7,593 bases of DNA from UBA3071 sp965369635 (lineage in GTDB: Bacteria > Chloroflexota > Anaerolineae > UBA3071), in assembly GCA_965369635.1 (NCBI GenBank), contig CBDURC010000151.1, positions 1 to 7,593 on the forward strand, given 5' to 3'. The notes beneath the pieces are model-generated. The model was not told where the DNA came from. It searched no databases and saw only the letters and a list, made by a program, of their open reading frames with translations. The stretch's first letter is position 1. The number at the start of each line of letters is the position of its first letter. The position numbers were made by a program, and so were the translations under genes. Shown piece after piece: positions 1 through 5,165 of this stretch.

Positions 1-1471
1 TCGACTCCGCCCCTGCCAGGTCGGCAATCGTCCGCGCCAGCTTGAGGATACGATGATAGGCGCGGGCCGTGAGGTGTAGTTGCTGCATCGCCGCCCGCAG
101 CAGCCCCTTGCCCGCGTCGTCCAACTGGCAGACCTCCCGCACCTCGGCAGGGCCCATGTCGGCGTTGGACAGCAGTCGTTCCGATCCCGCGAAACGCTCC
201 CGCTGCCGCTGACGGGCCGCCTCCACCCGCTCCCGGATCGCCGCTGATGGCTCGCCGAAGCGGTCGTCCGACAGCTTGTCGTACTCCACCCGCGGCACCC
301 CGACGTGAATGTCGACGCGGTCCAGCAGCGGGCCGCTGATGCGCTTCTGATAGCGGCTAATCACCCGCATGGAGCAGGTACATTCTTGCGTCGGGTCTCC
401 AAAGTAACCACAAGGACAGGGGTTCATGGCCCCGATGAGCATGAAGTTGGCGGGGAAGGTGAGCGTGCCGGCAGCCCGTGAGATCACCACCTTGTGGTCT
501 TCCAGTGGCTGCCGCAGGGTCTCCAGGTTGCGGGTGCCGAACTCCGGCAGTTCGTCCAGGAAGAGAACGCCGCGATGCGCCAGGCTGATCTCGCCGGGGC
601 GGGGCCACCGTCCCCCACCCACCAGCCCGGCGTGGCTGATGGTGTGATGTGGCGCACGGAAAGGCCGGTGGCGAATGAGGGGCGTATCCGCGGGCAGGAG
701 GTTGGCCACCGAGTAGATGCGGGTGGTGTCCAGCGCCTCCTCGAAGGTGAGACGAGGCAAGATGGAGGGCATGGAGCGGGCCATCAGCGTCTTCCCTGCA
801 CCCGGCGGACCGCTCATCAAGACGTTATGGCCGCCCGCCGCCGCCACCTCCAGCGCTCGCTTCACGTGCTCTTGCCCCTTGATGTGTTTCATGTCCGTGG
901 CGTACGGTGGTTCCTCATCCTCTCCGAAGACCGCGTCTGTCCGGTAGGGGGCGATGGGGGTGATGCCTCGCAGGTGGCCGACCAAGGAGATGAGGCTGTC
1001 CACGGGGATGACGTCCAAACCTTGGATCAGAGCTGCTTCGGGCGCGTCCATCTGGGGCACGTAGATGGTGGTTATCCCACGCGTACCGGCGTAGCTGGCC
1101 ATGGGCAGGATGCCATTCACGTGGCGCACCGTGCCGTCGAGGCTCAGTTCGCCCACGAACAGCGCTGAGTCCACATCGAGGGGAATCTGTCCGGAAGCCA
1201 TCAGCAGGCCGACGGCGATAGGCAGATCGTAGGCCGGCCCCTCCTTGCGCAGATCGGCGGGAGCCAGATTGACAGTGGTGCGGTGCCCCGGATGGGCCAG
1301 GTCTGAATTCATGATGGCCGAGCGCACGCGCTCGCGTGATTCTCTTATCGCCTCGTCGGGCAGACCGACGATGGCCAGCGAAGGCAACCCGCGGTATTCG
1401 ACGTCAACCTCTACGTCTACGAGAGCGCCTTCGAGACCAATGAGCGCACAGCTTGTGACTTTGGCCAGCAT
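1..1471 (-). CDS. comM: ComM/YifB family AAA+ ATPase (Mg-chelatase-like), C-terminus cut by window edge
   Basis: Unbroken reading frame of 490 codons from ATG at 1471 to the left edge, start MLAKVTSCALIGLEG, typical of the YifB/ComM family. Residues 1 to about 170 are the N-terminal ChlI-type domain. The AAA+ core has Walker A GPPGAGKT at 221-228, the family signature FRAPHHTIS at 271-279, and Walker B VLFLDE at 302-307. A four-cysteine cluster (C352, C354, C364, C366, in CPCGYF...CTC) is followed by the arginine-rich RISGPLLDRVDIHV segment. The visible end (LARTIADLAGAES) matches the C-terminal helical region. Family members are about 500-510 aa, so only some 20 residues are missing. In naturally transformable bacteria ComM is a helicase that promotes branch migration when foreign DNA is integrated; the role here is inferred. 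A weak GAG(T)G lies 5-10 bases before the start. It is transcribed divergently from the lipoprotein gene. Confidence 0.96.
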   Translation of the reverse strand, partial: MLAKVTSCALIGLEGALVDVEVDVEYRGLPSLAIVGLPDEAIRESRERVRSAIMNSDLAHPGHRTTVNLAPADLRKEGPAYDLPIAVGLLMASGQIPLDVDSALFVGELSLDGTVRHVNGILPMASYAGTRGITTIYVPQMDAPEAALIQGLDVIPVDSLISLVGHLRGITPIAPYRTDAVFGEDEEPPYATDMKHIKGQEHVKRALEVAAAGGHNVLMSGPPGAGKTLMARSMPSILPRLTFEEALDTTRIYSVANLLPADTPLIRHRPFRAPHHTISHAGLVGGGRWPRPGEISLAHRGVLFLDELPEFGTRNLETLRQPLEDHKVVISRAAGTLTFPANFMLIGAMNPCPCGYFGDPTQECTCSMRVISRYQKRISGPLLDRVDIHVGVPRVEYDKLSDDRFGEPSAAIRERVEAARQRQRERFAGSERLLSNADMGPAEVREVCQLDDAGKGLLRAAMQQLHLTARAYHRILKLARTIADLAGAES

Positions 1472-1571
1472 CGTTTTCACTCGGTGCAGATTGACTACCG
1501 GACACTTGCGTTAGGACGCGGACGAACGCAGACAATTCGGGTTCCTCTCCTTGTCCTTCGCTCCTCATCCT

Positions 1572-1600
1572 AGTCTAGCACAAAGTGCTTCAGAGGACAA
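1572..1600 (-). promoter_or_regulatory. Putative sigma70-like promoter for comM
   Basis: Read on the minus strand, TTGTCC (1595-1600) and TAGACT (1572-1577) are separated by exactly 17 bp, about 100 bp upstream of the comM start. The spacer contains the small palindrome AGCAC-AAA-GTGCT (1577-1589), which could be an operator. The -10 match is imperfect, so this is a candidate only. Confidence 0.4.
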
Positions 1601-1656
1601 AACGTCAGTGCCTGCCTTGCCAACCACGTTATGCGGGAAAACACCCTGGCGCAGGT

Positions 1657-1685
1657 TTGTTCGTCACCTGCCCCTATGCTATAAT
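1657..1685 (+). promoter_or_regulatory. Sigma70-like promoter with extended -10 for the DUF3048 gene
   Basis: TTGTTC (1657-1662), a 17-bp spacer, then a perfect TATAAT (1680-1685) preceded by TGC, giving an extended -10 (TGnTATAAT). The predicted start near 1692 leaves a leader of about 90 nt that contains the long hairpin at 1708-1756. This is the best promoter match in the window. Confidence 0.7.
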
Positions 1686-1707
1686 CTCTCCAAGTCCTTG
1701 GTCTCAG

Positions 1708-1756
1708 GCCTCAGGAAACAGTGATCAGAAACATCCCGATCCCTGTTTCCTGAGGC
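1708..1756 (+). repeat. 14-bp perfect inverted repeat (5' leader hairpin)
   Basis: GCCTCAGGAAACAG at 1708-1721 is perfectly complementary to CTGTTTCCTGAGGC at 1743-1756. After one T/C mismatch, an inner GATC/GATC pair (1723-1726 with 1738-1741) extends the stem, leaving an 11-nt loop. It lies between the promoter and the ribosome-binding site. No U-run follows the 3' arm, so it is not a classic terminator. It may be an RNA stabiliser, a translational control element, a DNA operator or a small mobile palindrome. Confidence 0.75.
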
Positions 1757-1767
1757 GAAGCGTTGCC

Positions 1768-1772
1768 AGGAG
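1768..1772 (+). promoter_or_regulatory. Shine-Dalgarno site setting the DUF3048 start
   Basis: AGGAG lies 8 nt before the ATG at 1781. It decides for that ATG over the in-frame TTG at 1763, which sits upstream of the site and so cannot use it. Confidence 0.8.
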
Positions 1773-1780
1773 AACTCACC

Positions 1781-3016
1781 ATGTCGCGAGCTCGATCGCT
1801 GATAACCCGCTGGCCTCTTGTGGCTCTGCTCCTGCTGAGCCTGTTGATGCTCCCGCTGCTGGACGGCTGCCGCAGCAGCGGGCAAGCCACGCCCACGGCC
1901 AGCAAAACCCCCAGGACCACCGCGACGGACGAGGCGGCCACAGCGACGCCGCGCCTGCCCACGGCCACGCCGACACCGCCAGTCACGCCAACGACCCGTC
2001 CCAGCGCCACGCCGACGCTCGTCCCGCCTACCTCGACACCAACGCCCGTCCCGCCCACGCCACACCTCACTGGGGTCCGGGCTCCGACGCTTGCAGAGAA
2101 TCTCTGTCCACTGACAGGGCTACCAGTAGATGATCCAGCCAAGTTGGCGCGACGGCCACTGGCTGTGAAAATCTCCAACAGCCTGCCGACTCGTCCCCAA
2201 TCAGGCCTCGCCAAAGCAGACATCGTTTTTGAACACCTGGCTGAGGGAGGAATCACCCGTTTTACGGCCCTCTATCTCTGCCAGGATGCAGAGCTCATTG
2301 GTTCCATGCGCAGCGCGCGGTTCATTGATCTCGAAATCCCAGCTATGTACAAATCCATGCTGGTGTTCTCCGGTGTCAGCCCAGGCTTGGTACCCAAGTT
2401 CCAGGACGCTGATTTCAGGGAGCGTCAACTCTCGCCCGATCCGTTGTGGAATGATCCTGGCACTTACCGCGTACCCCAAGAGGACAGGCTCTATGAACAT
2501 ACCTTGTTCACTGACACCAAGCTGCTTTGGCAAGTCACTGCGGAGCGTGGGCTGAACCAACGTCAACAGCTTTATGGGCTGGCTTTTGGTGCAGAGCCGC
2601 CAGATGGTGGCAAGGATGCCAGCAAGGTGGACATTCCCTATAGGCTTTCACCTGTGCGCTATGAGTATGACGCCGCCTTGGGGGGCTGGCGGCGTTGGAT
2701 CGCGGACCAACCGCACGTGGAAGCCTCAAACGGCACTCAGCACGCACCGGCAAACGTGGTCATCGTCGGCGCGCACCATGTGGAAACGGACATCATTGAG
2801 GATTCGTTGGGCTCCCTCTCTATCCAGATTCAACTCTGGGGCGACGGGCCAGCGATGGCACTGCGTGATGGCAAGGCGTACGAGATCCGTTGGATGCGTA
2901 GCGACCGTCACGACATACTGCATTTCGTGTACCACGATGGCACTCCATTCCCTCTCAGACCAGGACAGACTTGGATTCAACTCGTCCCTTTGGACATGGA
3001 GACGCCAGTGCAGTAG
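1781..3016 (+). CDS. DUF3048 (YerB-like) lipoprotein
   Basis: 411 aa. The N-terminus is a lipoprotein signal: R3/R5/R10, a hydrophobic run at about 12-27, then lipobox LDGC with lipidated Cys30 (Asp at -2 is unusual). Residues 37-95 form a Thr/Pro-rich linker with repeated TPT and PPT units, typical of surface proteins in Chloroflexota. The DUF3048 N-terminal domain starts near 104, with LCPLTGLPVDDP (108-119), ADIVFEHLAEGGITRF (146-161) and GSMRSARFIDLEIP from 174. The C-terminal domain ends with PGQTWIQLVP (394-403). DUF3048 proteins such as Bacillus YerB are extracytoplasmic with no firmly known function, so only an anchored outer-face location is inferred. It appears monocistronic: own promoter upstream, hairpins downstream. 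ATG at 1781 was chosen because of the Shine-Dalgarno spacing. Confidence 0.93.
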   Translation: MSRARSLITRWPLVALLLLSLLMLPLLDGCRSSGQATPTASKTPRTTATDEAATATPRLPTATPTPPVTPTTRPSATPTLVPPTSTPTPVPPTPHLTGVRAPTLAENLCPLTGLPVDDPAKLARRPLAVKISNSLPTRPQSGLAKADIVFEHLAEGGITRFTALYLCQDAELIGSMRSARFIDLEIPAMYKSMLVFSGVSPGLVPKFQDADFRERQLSPDPLWNDPGTYRVPQEDRLYEHTLFTDTKLLWQVTAERGLNQRQQLYGLAFGAEPPDGGKDASKVDIPYRLSPVRYEYDAALGGWRRWIADQPHVEASNGTQHAPANVVIVGAHHVETDIIEDSLGSLSIQIQLWGDGPAMALRDGKAYEIRWMRSDRHDILHFVYHDGTPFPLRPGQTWIQLVPLDMETPVQ

Positions 3017-3057
3017 AAGCCGGAGAGCAGTCCCAGGACCGGGCTTTGCCAAAATAC

Positions 3058-3095
3058 AACAGCTCACCGCGGCGCGTATGCCGCGGTGGGCTGTT
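3058..3095. terminator. Strong hairpin between convergent genes, likely terminator
   Basis: A 16-bp stem (3058-3073 with 3080-3095) has a single G.T wobble and a 6-nt loop, GCGTAT. It begins 41 bp after the lipoprotein stop and also lies beyond the stop of the minus-strand cupin gene. There is no T-run on the plus strand. On the minus strand the stem is followed by GTATTTT, so it resembles an intrinsic terminator better in that direction, though it could block both. Confidence 0.6.
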
Positions 3096-3112
3096 CACTA
3101 GAAGAAGCCTTC

Positions 3113-3147
3113 AGACCCCTGGGGTTTGGGGAAAACCCGAGGGGTCT
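3113..3147. terminator. Second hairpin in the convergent gap
   Basis: AGACCCCT (3113-3120) pairs with AGGGGTCT (3140-3147). After a G/G mismatch, GGGTTT (3122-3127) pairs with AAACCC (3133-3138) over a 5-nt loop. It starts 8 bp past the cupin stop on the minus strand, in terminator position, but no clear U-tract follows on either strand. Confidence 0.45.
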
Positions 3148-3155
3148 CAGTCTCC

Positions 3156-3623
3156 TCAGCTAATCCTCGGCCCCGCCGTCCAGTCGTAACCGATGGTGGG
3201 ATCGTCGTGGGGGATGCGCCCCTCATCGTCGGCGTCGTAGGTGTGCGAGGTGATGTAGAAGAGATGCGCCTCGGCGCTGAGCACCTTGCAGCCGTGGGCC
3301 ACACCCGGCGGGATTTTGAGCACGATGGGCTCGTGATCTTCGCCCATGAACAGCTCTTGTATCTGGCCGTAGGTAGGGGAGTCGGGGCGCGTGTCGTACA
3401 GCGCCACCTTCATGGTGCCCGCGCCCACGTACCACCAGTCGGTCTGGCGCTGATGCACGTGCCACGCCTTGGCCACACCGTGGTACATGCGGCTGTGGCT
3501 CCACTGGCCGAAGCCTTCGGGGAAGATGTCGTCGGCGACGCGGATGATCTCCCGAAAGAACCCCCGCTCGTCGGTGTGCGTGACTAGTTTCTTGATCTCC
3601 ACGTCAGCAATATTCGCAGACAT
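3156..3623 (-). CDS. RmlC-like cupin (dTDP-4-dehydrorhamnose 3,5-epimerase family), short form
   Basis: 155 aa, against roughly 180-200 for canonical RmlC. Cupin features in order: an N-terminal strand with DERGFF (18-23), KAWHVHQ (52-58) in place of the usual RGLHYQ, VALYDTRPDSPTYGQ (73-87) matching the DIRxxSPTFG motif, IPPGVAHGCKVLS (104-116) matching the GxAHGF motif, FYITSHTY (122-129) with the two tyrosine positions, and DPTIGYDW (141-148). H55 and H110 fall where the RmlC active-site histidines are expected. The protein ends just after DPTIGYDW, so the C-terminal LSxxD segment that supplies the catalytic aspartate in canonical RmlC is absent. True epimerase activity is therefore uncertain; it could be another NDP-sugar isomerase or a binding cupin. 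No rhamnose-pathway genes are nearby. It is probably cotranscribed with the four-helix gene 76 bp upstream. Confidence 0.85.
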   Translation of the reverse strand: MSANIADVEIKKLVTHTDERGFFREIIRVADDIFPEGFGQWSHSRMYHGVAKAWHVHQRQTDWWYVGAGTMKVALYDTRPDSPTYGQIQELFMGEDHEPIVLKIPPGVAHGCKVLSAEAHLFYITSHTYDADDEGRIPHDDPTIGYDWTAGPRIS

Positions 3624-3630
3624 GCTCATG

Positions 3631-3636
3631 CTCCTT
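3631..3636 (-). promoter_or_regulatory. Shine-Dalgarno site setting the cupin start
   Basis: AAGGAG on the minus strand is only 1 nt from the first ATG (3629) but 7 nt from the second (3623). The second is therefore the likely start, giving MSANIADVEI rather than MSMSANI. Confidence 0.7.
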
Positions 3637-3644
3637 GGGCACGG

Positions 3645-3686
3645 TTCGGTGTTCGGCGTTCGGTGTTCGGCGTCCGGTGTTGAGCG
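3645..3686. repeat. TTCGGYG heptamer tandem repeat, left block
   Basis: Six consecutive 7-mers on the plus strand: TTCGGTG, TTCGGCG, TTCGGTG, TTCGGCG, TCCGGTG, TTGAGCG. They can also be read as three copies of a 14-mer that decay toward the gene. The block fills most of the gap between the cupin gene and the four-helix gene. It is opposite in orientation to the block at 4109-4136. Confidence 0.85.
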
Positions 3687-3699
3687 TCCCGTACGTGGC

Positions 3700-4101
3700 T
3701 CAGCGTCTCGCGCTTGATTTGGCGCGACGCGGGTCTTGATGGGTGCGCAAGTAGCGGACGAAGCCGCCGATGAGATTGGCCGTCTTCTGAGCCTGCTTGT
3801 AGATAGCGTCGAACCGATCCTGAGAGATGTACTGCCGGTCCAGCGCGACGTAAAGCCGTGATTGCACTTGCAGCACCGGGCGACGAGCATAGCCGAGGAA
3901 CGCGATGAACTGAGCGTTGGTGTCGCTTCCGAATCCCTCGGCGATGTTGGCCATGACCGAGATGGCAGCGCCGGTGATCTGATTCCGCAGACGCCAGTCC
4001 TTGACGAACCTGCCCTCCCCAGTCACATCGTAGACCATCCCCGTCAGCACTCGCGCAGCCTTCCATCCCTCGATGTCTTCAAATCGTTCTATCGTTGCCA
4101 C
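3700..4101 (-). CDS. Four-helix-bundle protein, 23S rRNA intervening-sequence (S23) family
   Basis: 133 aa. The family pattern is clear: start ATIERFEDIEGWKAARVL (2-19), then LRNQITGAAISVMANIAEGF (38-57), then LYVALDRQYIS (83-93), and a last helix ending GGFVRYLR (112-119). The tail (120-133) is basic. The family includes proteins encoded in rRNA intervening sequences and is structurally related to Avd, the accessory protein of diversity-generating retroelements; the molecular role of solo members is unknown. The start is GTG at 4101, where family similarity begins. It has GGGAG 7 nt upstream; the ATG at 4158 would add 19 residues made largely of repeat DNA. No 23S rRNA, reverse transcriptase or variable repeat is visible here. 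TTCGG-type repeats flank both sides, suggesting the unit moves or spreads with them. The usual small-residue AKGSAGE stretch before LYVALD is changed to ARRPVLQ. Confidence 0.9.
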   Translation of the reverse strand: MATIERFEDIEGWKAARVLTGMVYDVTGEGRFVKDWRLRNQITGAAISVMANIAEGFGSDTNAQFIAFLGYARRPVLQVQSRLYVALDRQYISQDRFDAIYKQAQKTANLIGGFVRYLRTHQDPRRAKSSARR

Positions 4102-4108
4102 AATCCTT

Positions 4109-4113
4109 CTCCC
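4109..4113 (-). promoter_or_regulatory. Shine-Dalgarno site for the GTG start of the four-helix gene
   Basis: GGGAG on the minus strand is 7 nt before the GTG at 4101. It overlaps the last unit (TTGGGAG) of the heptamer tract, so the repeat appears to supply the ribosome-binding site. Confidence 0.6.
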
Positions 4114-4136
4114 AACCCCGAACGCCGAACGCCAAA
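4109..4136. repeat. TTCGGYG heptamer repeat, right block (inverted relative to the left block)
   Basis: Read on the minus strand, four consecutive 7-mers: TTTGGCG, TTCGGCG, TTCGGGG, TTGGGAG. They lie between the promoter at 4146-4174 and the start of the four-helix gene, so most of the transcript leader is repeat. The orientation mirrors the left block, bracketing the gene. Confidence 0.8.
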
Positions 4137-4145
4137 CCCATCCTA

Positions 4146-4174
4146 CGTATACACCCAAACGGGCTGATTGTCAA
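4146..4174 (-). promoter_or_regulatory. Sigma70-like promoter for the four-helix/cupin pair
   Basis: On the minus strand a perfect TTGACA (4169-4174), a 17-bp spacer and TATACG (4146-4151). The predicted start near 4139 is just upstream of the heptamer block, about 38 nt before the GTG start. No separate promoter is seen before the cupin gene. Confidence 0.65.
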
Positions 4175-4212
4175 GTTATCGCAGCTTGCGCACAGACATC
4201 CCTAGGTCTCGG

Positions 4213-4241
4213 TTGCCATTTTCACCACTTTCGTGTATACT
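4213..4241 (+). promoter_or_regulatory. Sigma70-like promoter for the regulator fragment
   Basis: TTGCCA (4213-4218), a 17-bp spacer and TATACT (4236-4241). The predicted start near 4248 is about 85 nt before the ATG at 4333. Its -35 box lies 38 bp from that of the opposing promoter at 4146-4174, so the two are back to back. Confidence 0.6.
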
Positions 4242-4332
4242 CTGTACTGATAAGGATGAGCCTCGTTGTCCCGATAGCTATCAGTGGCAAGGCCGTTCGG
4301 CGTCCCTCCCACACAGGTTGAGGACTCGGCTC

Positions 4333-4815
4333 ATGAATCCCCAATCGTACTCAGAATACACTGCTTCCACGGGGTCAGAACCTCTCCTGCAGGTCCGCCT
4401 CTTCGGCGGACTGACGCTGACCTGGGGTGACGCCGCGCTTCCTCCCATCGCTGCCCGCTCTGCTCGTTCCCTTCTTGCCCACCTGATCACCTATCGCCGT
4501 CGCTCCCACACCCGCGATCTTCTGGCGGGCACCTTCTGGCCCGACCTGCCCGACGCCCGAGCACGCCGCCGCCTCAGCCAGGCACTCTGGCAAATCGGAC
4601 GCGTGCTCAATCCTCTACCTAGTTCCATCCCCTACATCCTGACCACGGCCAGCGCCGTACGGTTCAACGTCGAAGCGCCCTACTGGCTGGACACAGAGGA
4701 GTTCGAGAGACTGGTAAACTGGGAGACTGGTAGATTGGTAGATTGGGAAACTGGTAAATCGGTAGATTGGTCACAAGACCAAGTTACCAATCAACCAATG
4801 TACCTCAGAGTGTAG
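4333..4815 (+). pseudogene. SARP/BTAD-type transcriptional regulator, N-terminal fragment ending in repeat DNA
   Basis: 160 codons from ATG at 4333, with GAGGA 8 nt upstream. Residues 18-92 match the winged-helix DNA-binding domain at the front of large SARP-like regulators: LLQVRLFGGLTLTWGD (18-33), RSARSLLAHL (42-51), RDLLAGTFWPDLPDARARR (61-79) and LSQALWQIGRVL (81-92). YWLDTEEFE (117-125) is where the bacterial transcriptional activator (BTAD) domain normally begins. From residue 126 the frame reads repeat DNA (LVNWETGRLVDWETG...) and stops at 4815. Full-length relatives carry a BTAD domain and often an ATPase plus TPR region, reaching several hundred to over 1000 aa, so most of the gene is gone. 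The promoter and ribosome-binding site look intact, so a DNA-binding-only protein could still be made. Position 4333 was preferred over the upstream in-frame ATG at 4168, which lies before the promoter. Confidence 0.75.
4711..4799. repeat. TGGTARATTGG-type low-complexity repeat with terminal hairpin
   Basis: Imperfect direct repeats of CTGGTAAACTGGGAGA and CTGGTAGATTGG units fill 4711-4770. TTGGTC (4767-4772) and GACCAA (4777-4782) then form a 6-bp stem over a 4-nt loop, and the following bases (TTACCAATCAACCAAT) are reverse-complement versions of the same unit. The tract interrupts the regulator exactly where its BTAD domain should begin. I recall similar tracts scattered in Chloroflexota genomes, but cannot check copy number here. 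Confidence 0.75.
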
Positions 4816-4869
4816 GCAGCAGTGTTGCTTTTTTGTCGCTTGGCTTCACCACCAGTCCAAGGCTTTGAC

Positions 4870-5139
4870 ATGACATCTCTCCATCAACCCCATAGTTCCT
4901 TTGTGATCCGCATCTGGTGGGAGGAGACCAACGCTGCCCTTCGGCAGGTTCATTCTGAGCGAAGTCGAAGGGCTCAGGACGTTGCCGCCGATAGCCGCCC
5001 TATCTGGCGGGGCTGGGTGCAGCACATCCGCTCCGGCGAGGCAACCTGCGTGCAGGATTTGGAGGGGCTGCTCGGTTTCATCGAACGCTGGACGGGGAAG
5101 CTTTCTAACCCGGACGGCTCACCGACGCGGCCGAAGTGA
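4870..5139 (+). CDS. Small hypothetical protein with in-frame palindromic insertion
   Basis: 89 aa, not firmly recognised. It reads as two blocks: FVIRIWWEE (11-19), and RPIWRGWVQHIRSGEA (43-58) followed by VQDLEGLLGFIERWTG (61-76). These look like one small alpha/beta domain of a kind I recall as short conserved hypothetical proteins in Chloroflexota. Between the blocks, residues about 23-37 (ALRQVHSERSRRAQD) are encoded by the palindromic repeat at 4936-4977, which is inserted without breaking the frame. No signal peptide or membrane segment is seen. ATG at 4870 has AAGG 7 nt upstream; an in-frame GTG at 4822 would add 16 residues. The gene ends 26 bp before the large secreted protein and is probably cotranscribed with it. 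Function unknown. Confidence 0.65.
   Translation: MTSLHQPHSSFVIRIWWEETNAALRQVHSERSRRAQDVAADSRPIWRGWVQHIRSGEATCVQDLEGLLGFIERWTGKLSNPDGSPTRPK
4936..4977. repeat. Palindromic dispersed-type repeat (CTGAGCGAAGTCGAAGG family)
   Basis: GCCCTTCG (4936-4943) pairs perfectly with CGAAGGGC (4966-4973). An alternative stem pairs CTGAGC (4955-4960) with GCTCAG (4972-4977). The core CTGAGCGAAGTCGAAGG resembles a short repeat I recall as widespread in environmental bacterial genomes. Here it lies within the coding frame of the small gene. Confidence 0.75.
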
Positions 5140-5165
5140 GCGAGTGATTCTGGAGGAGGTCAATC

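Noticed and set aside
494..1168. Plus-strand open frame of 224 codons over the ComM region
   Set aside because: Shadow of the minus-strand comM gene, which has clear Walker and family motifs; the shadow protein is compositionally biased and matches no family I know.
1585..2133. Plus-strand 182-codon frame across the DUF3048 promoter and start
   Set aside because: It overlaps the promoter, hairpin and lipoprotein start in another frame and has no domain signal; its end is an out-of-frame reading of the Thr/Pro linker.
3645..3686. CRISPR-like array
   Set aside because: The repeats are contiguous 7-mers without spacers, and no cas genes are present.
3624..3890. N-terminal extension of the cupin gene by 89 codons to an upstream ATG
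   Set aside because: The extension reads through the heptamer repeats (giving HRTPNTE-like peptide) and out of frame over the four-helix gene. A Shine-Dalgarno site is correctly spaced for the ATG at 3623.
3700..4101. Diversity-generating retroelement, because the four-helix protein resembles Avd
   Set aside because: No reverse transcriptase, template/variable repeat pair or variable target gene is visible in the window.
4168..4332. Upstream in-frame extension of the regulator fragment
   Set aside because: It would cover the promoter at 4213-4241 and has no family similarity; the ATG at 4333 has a well-placed GAGGA.
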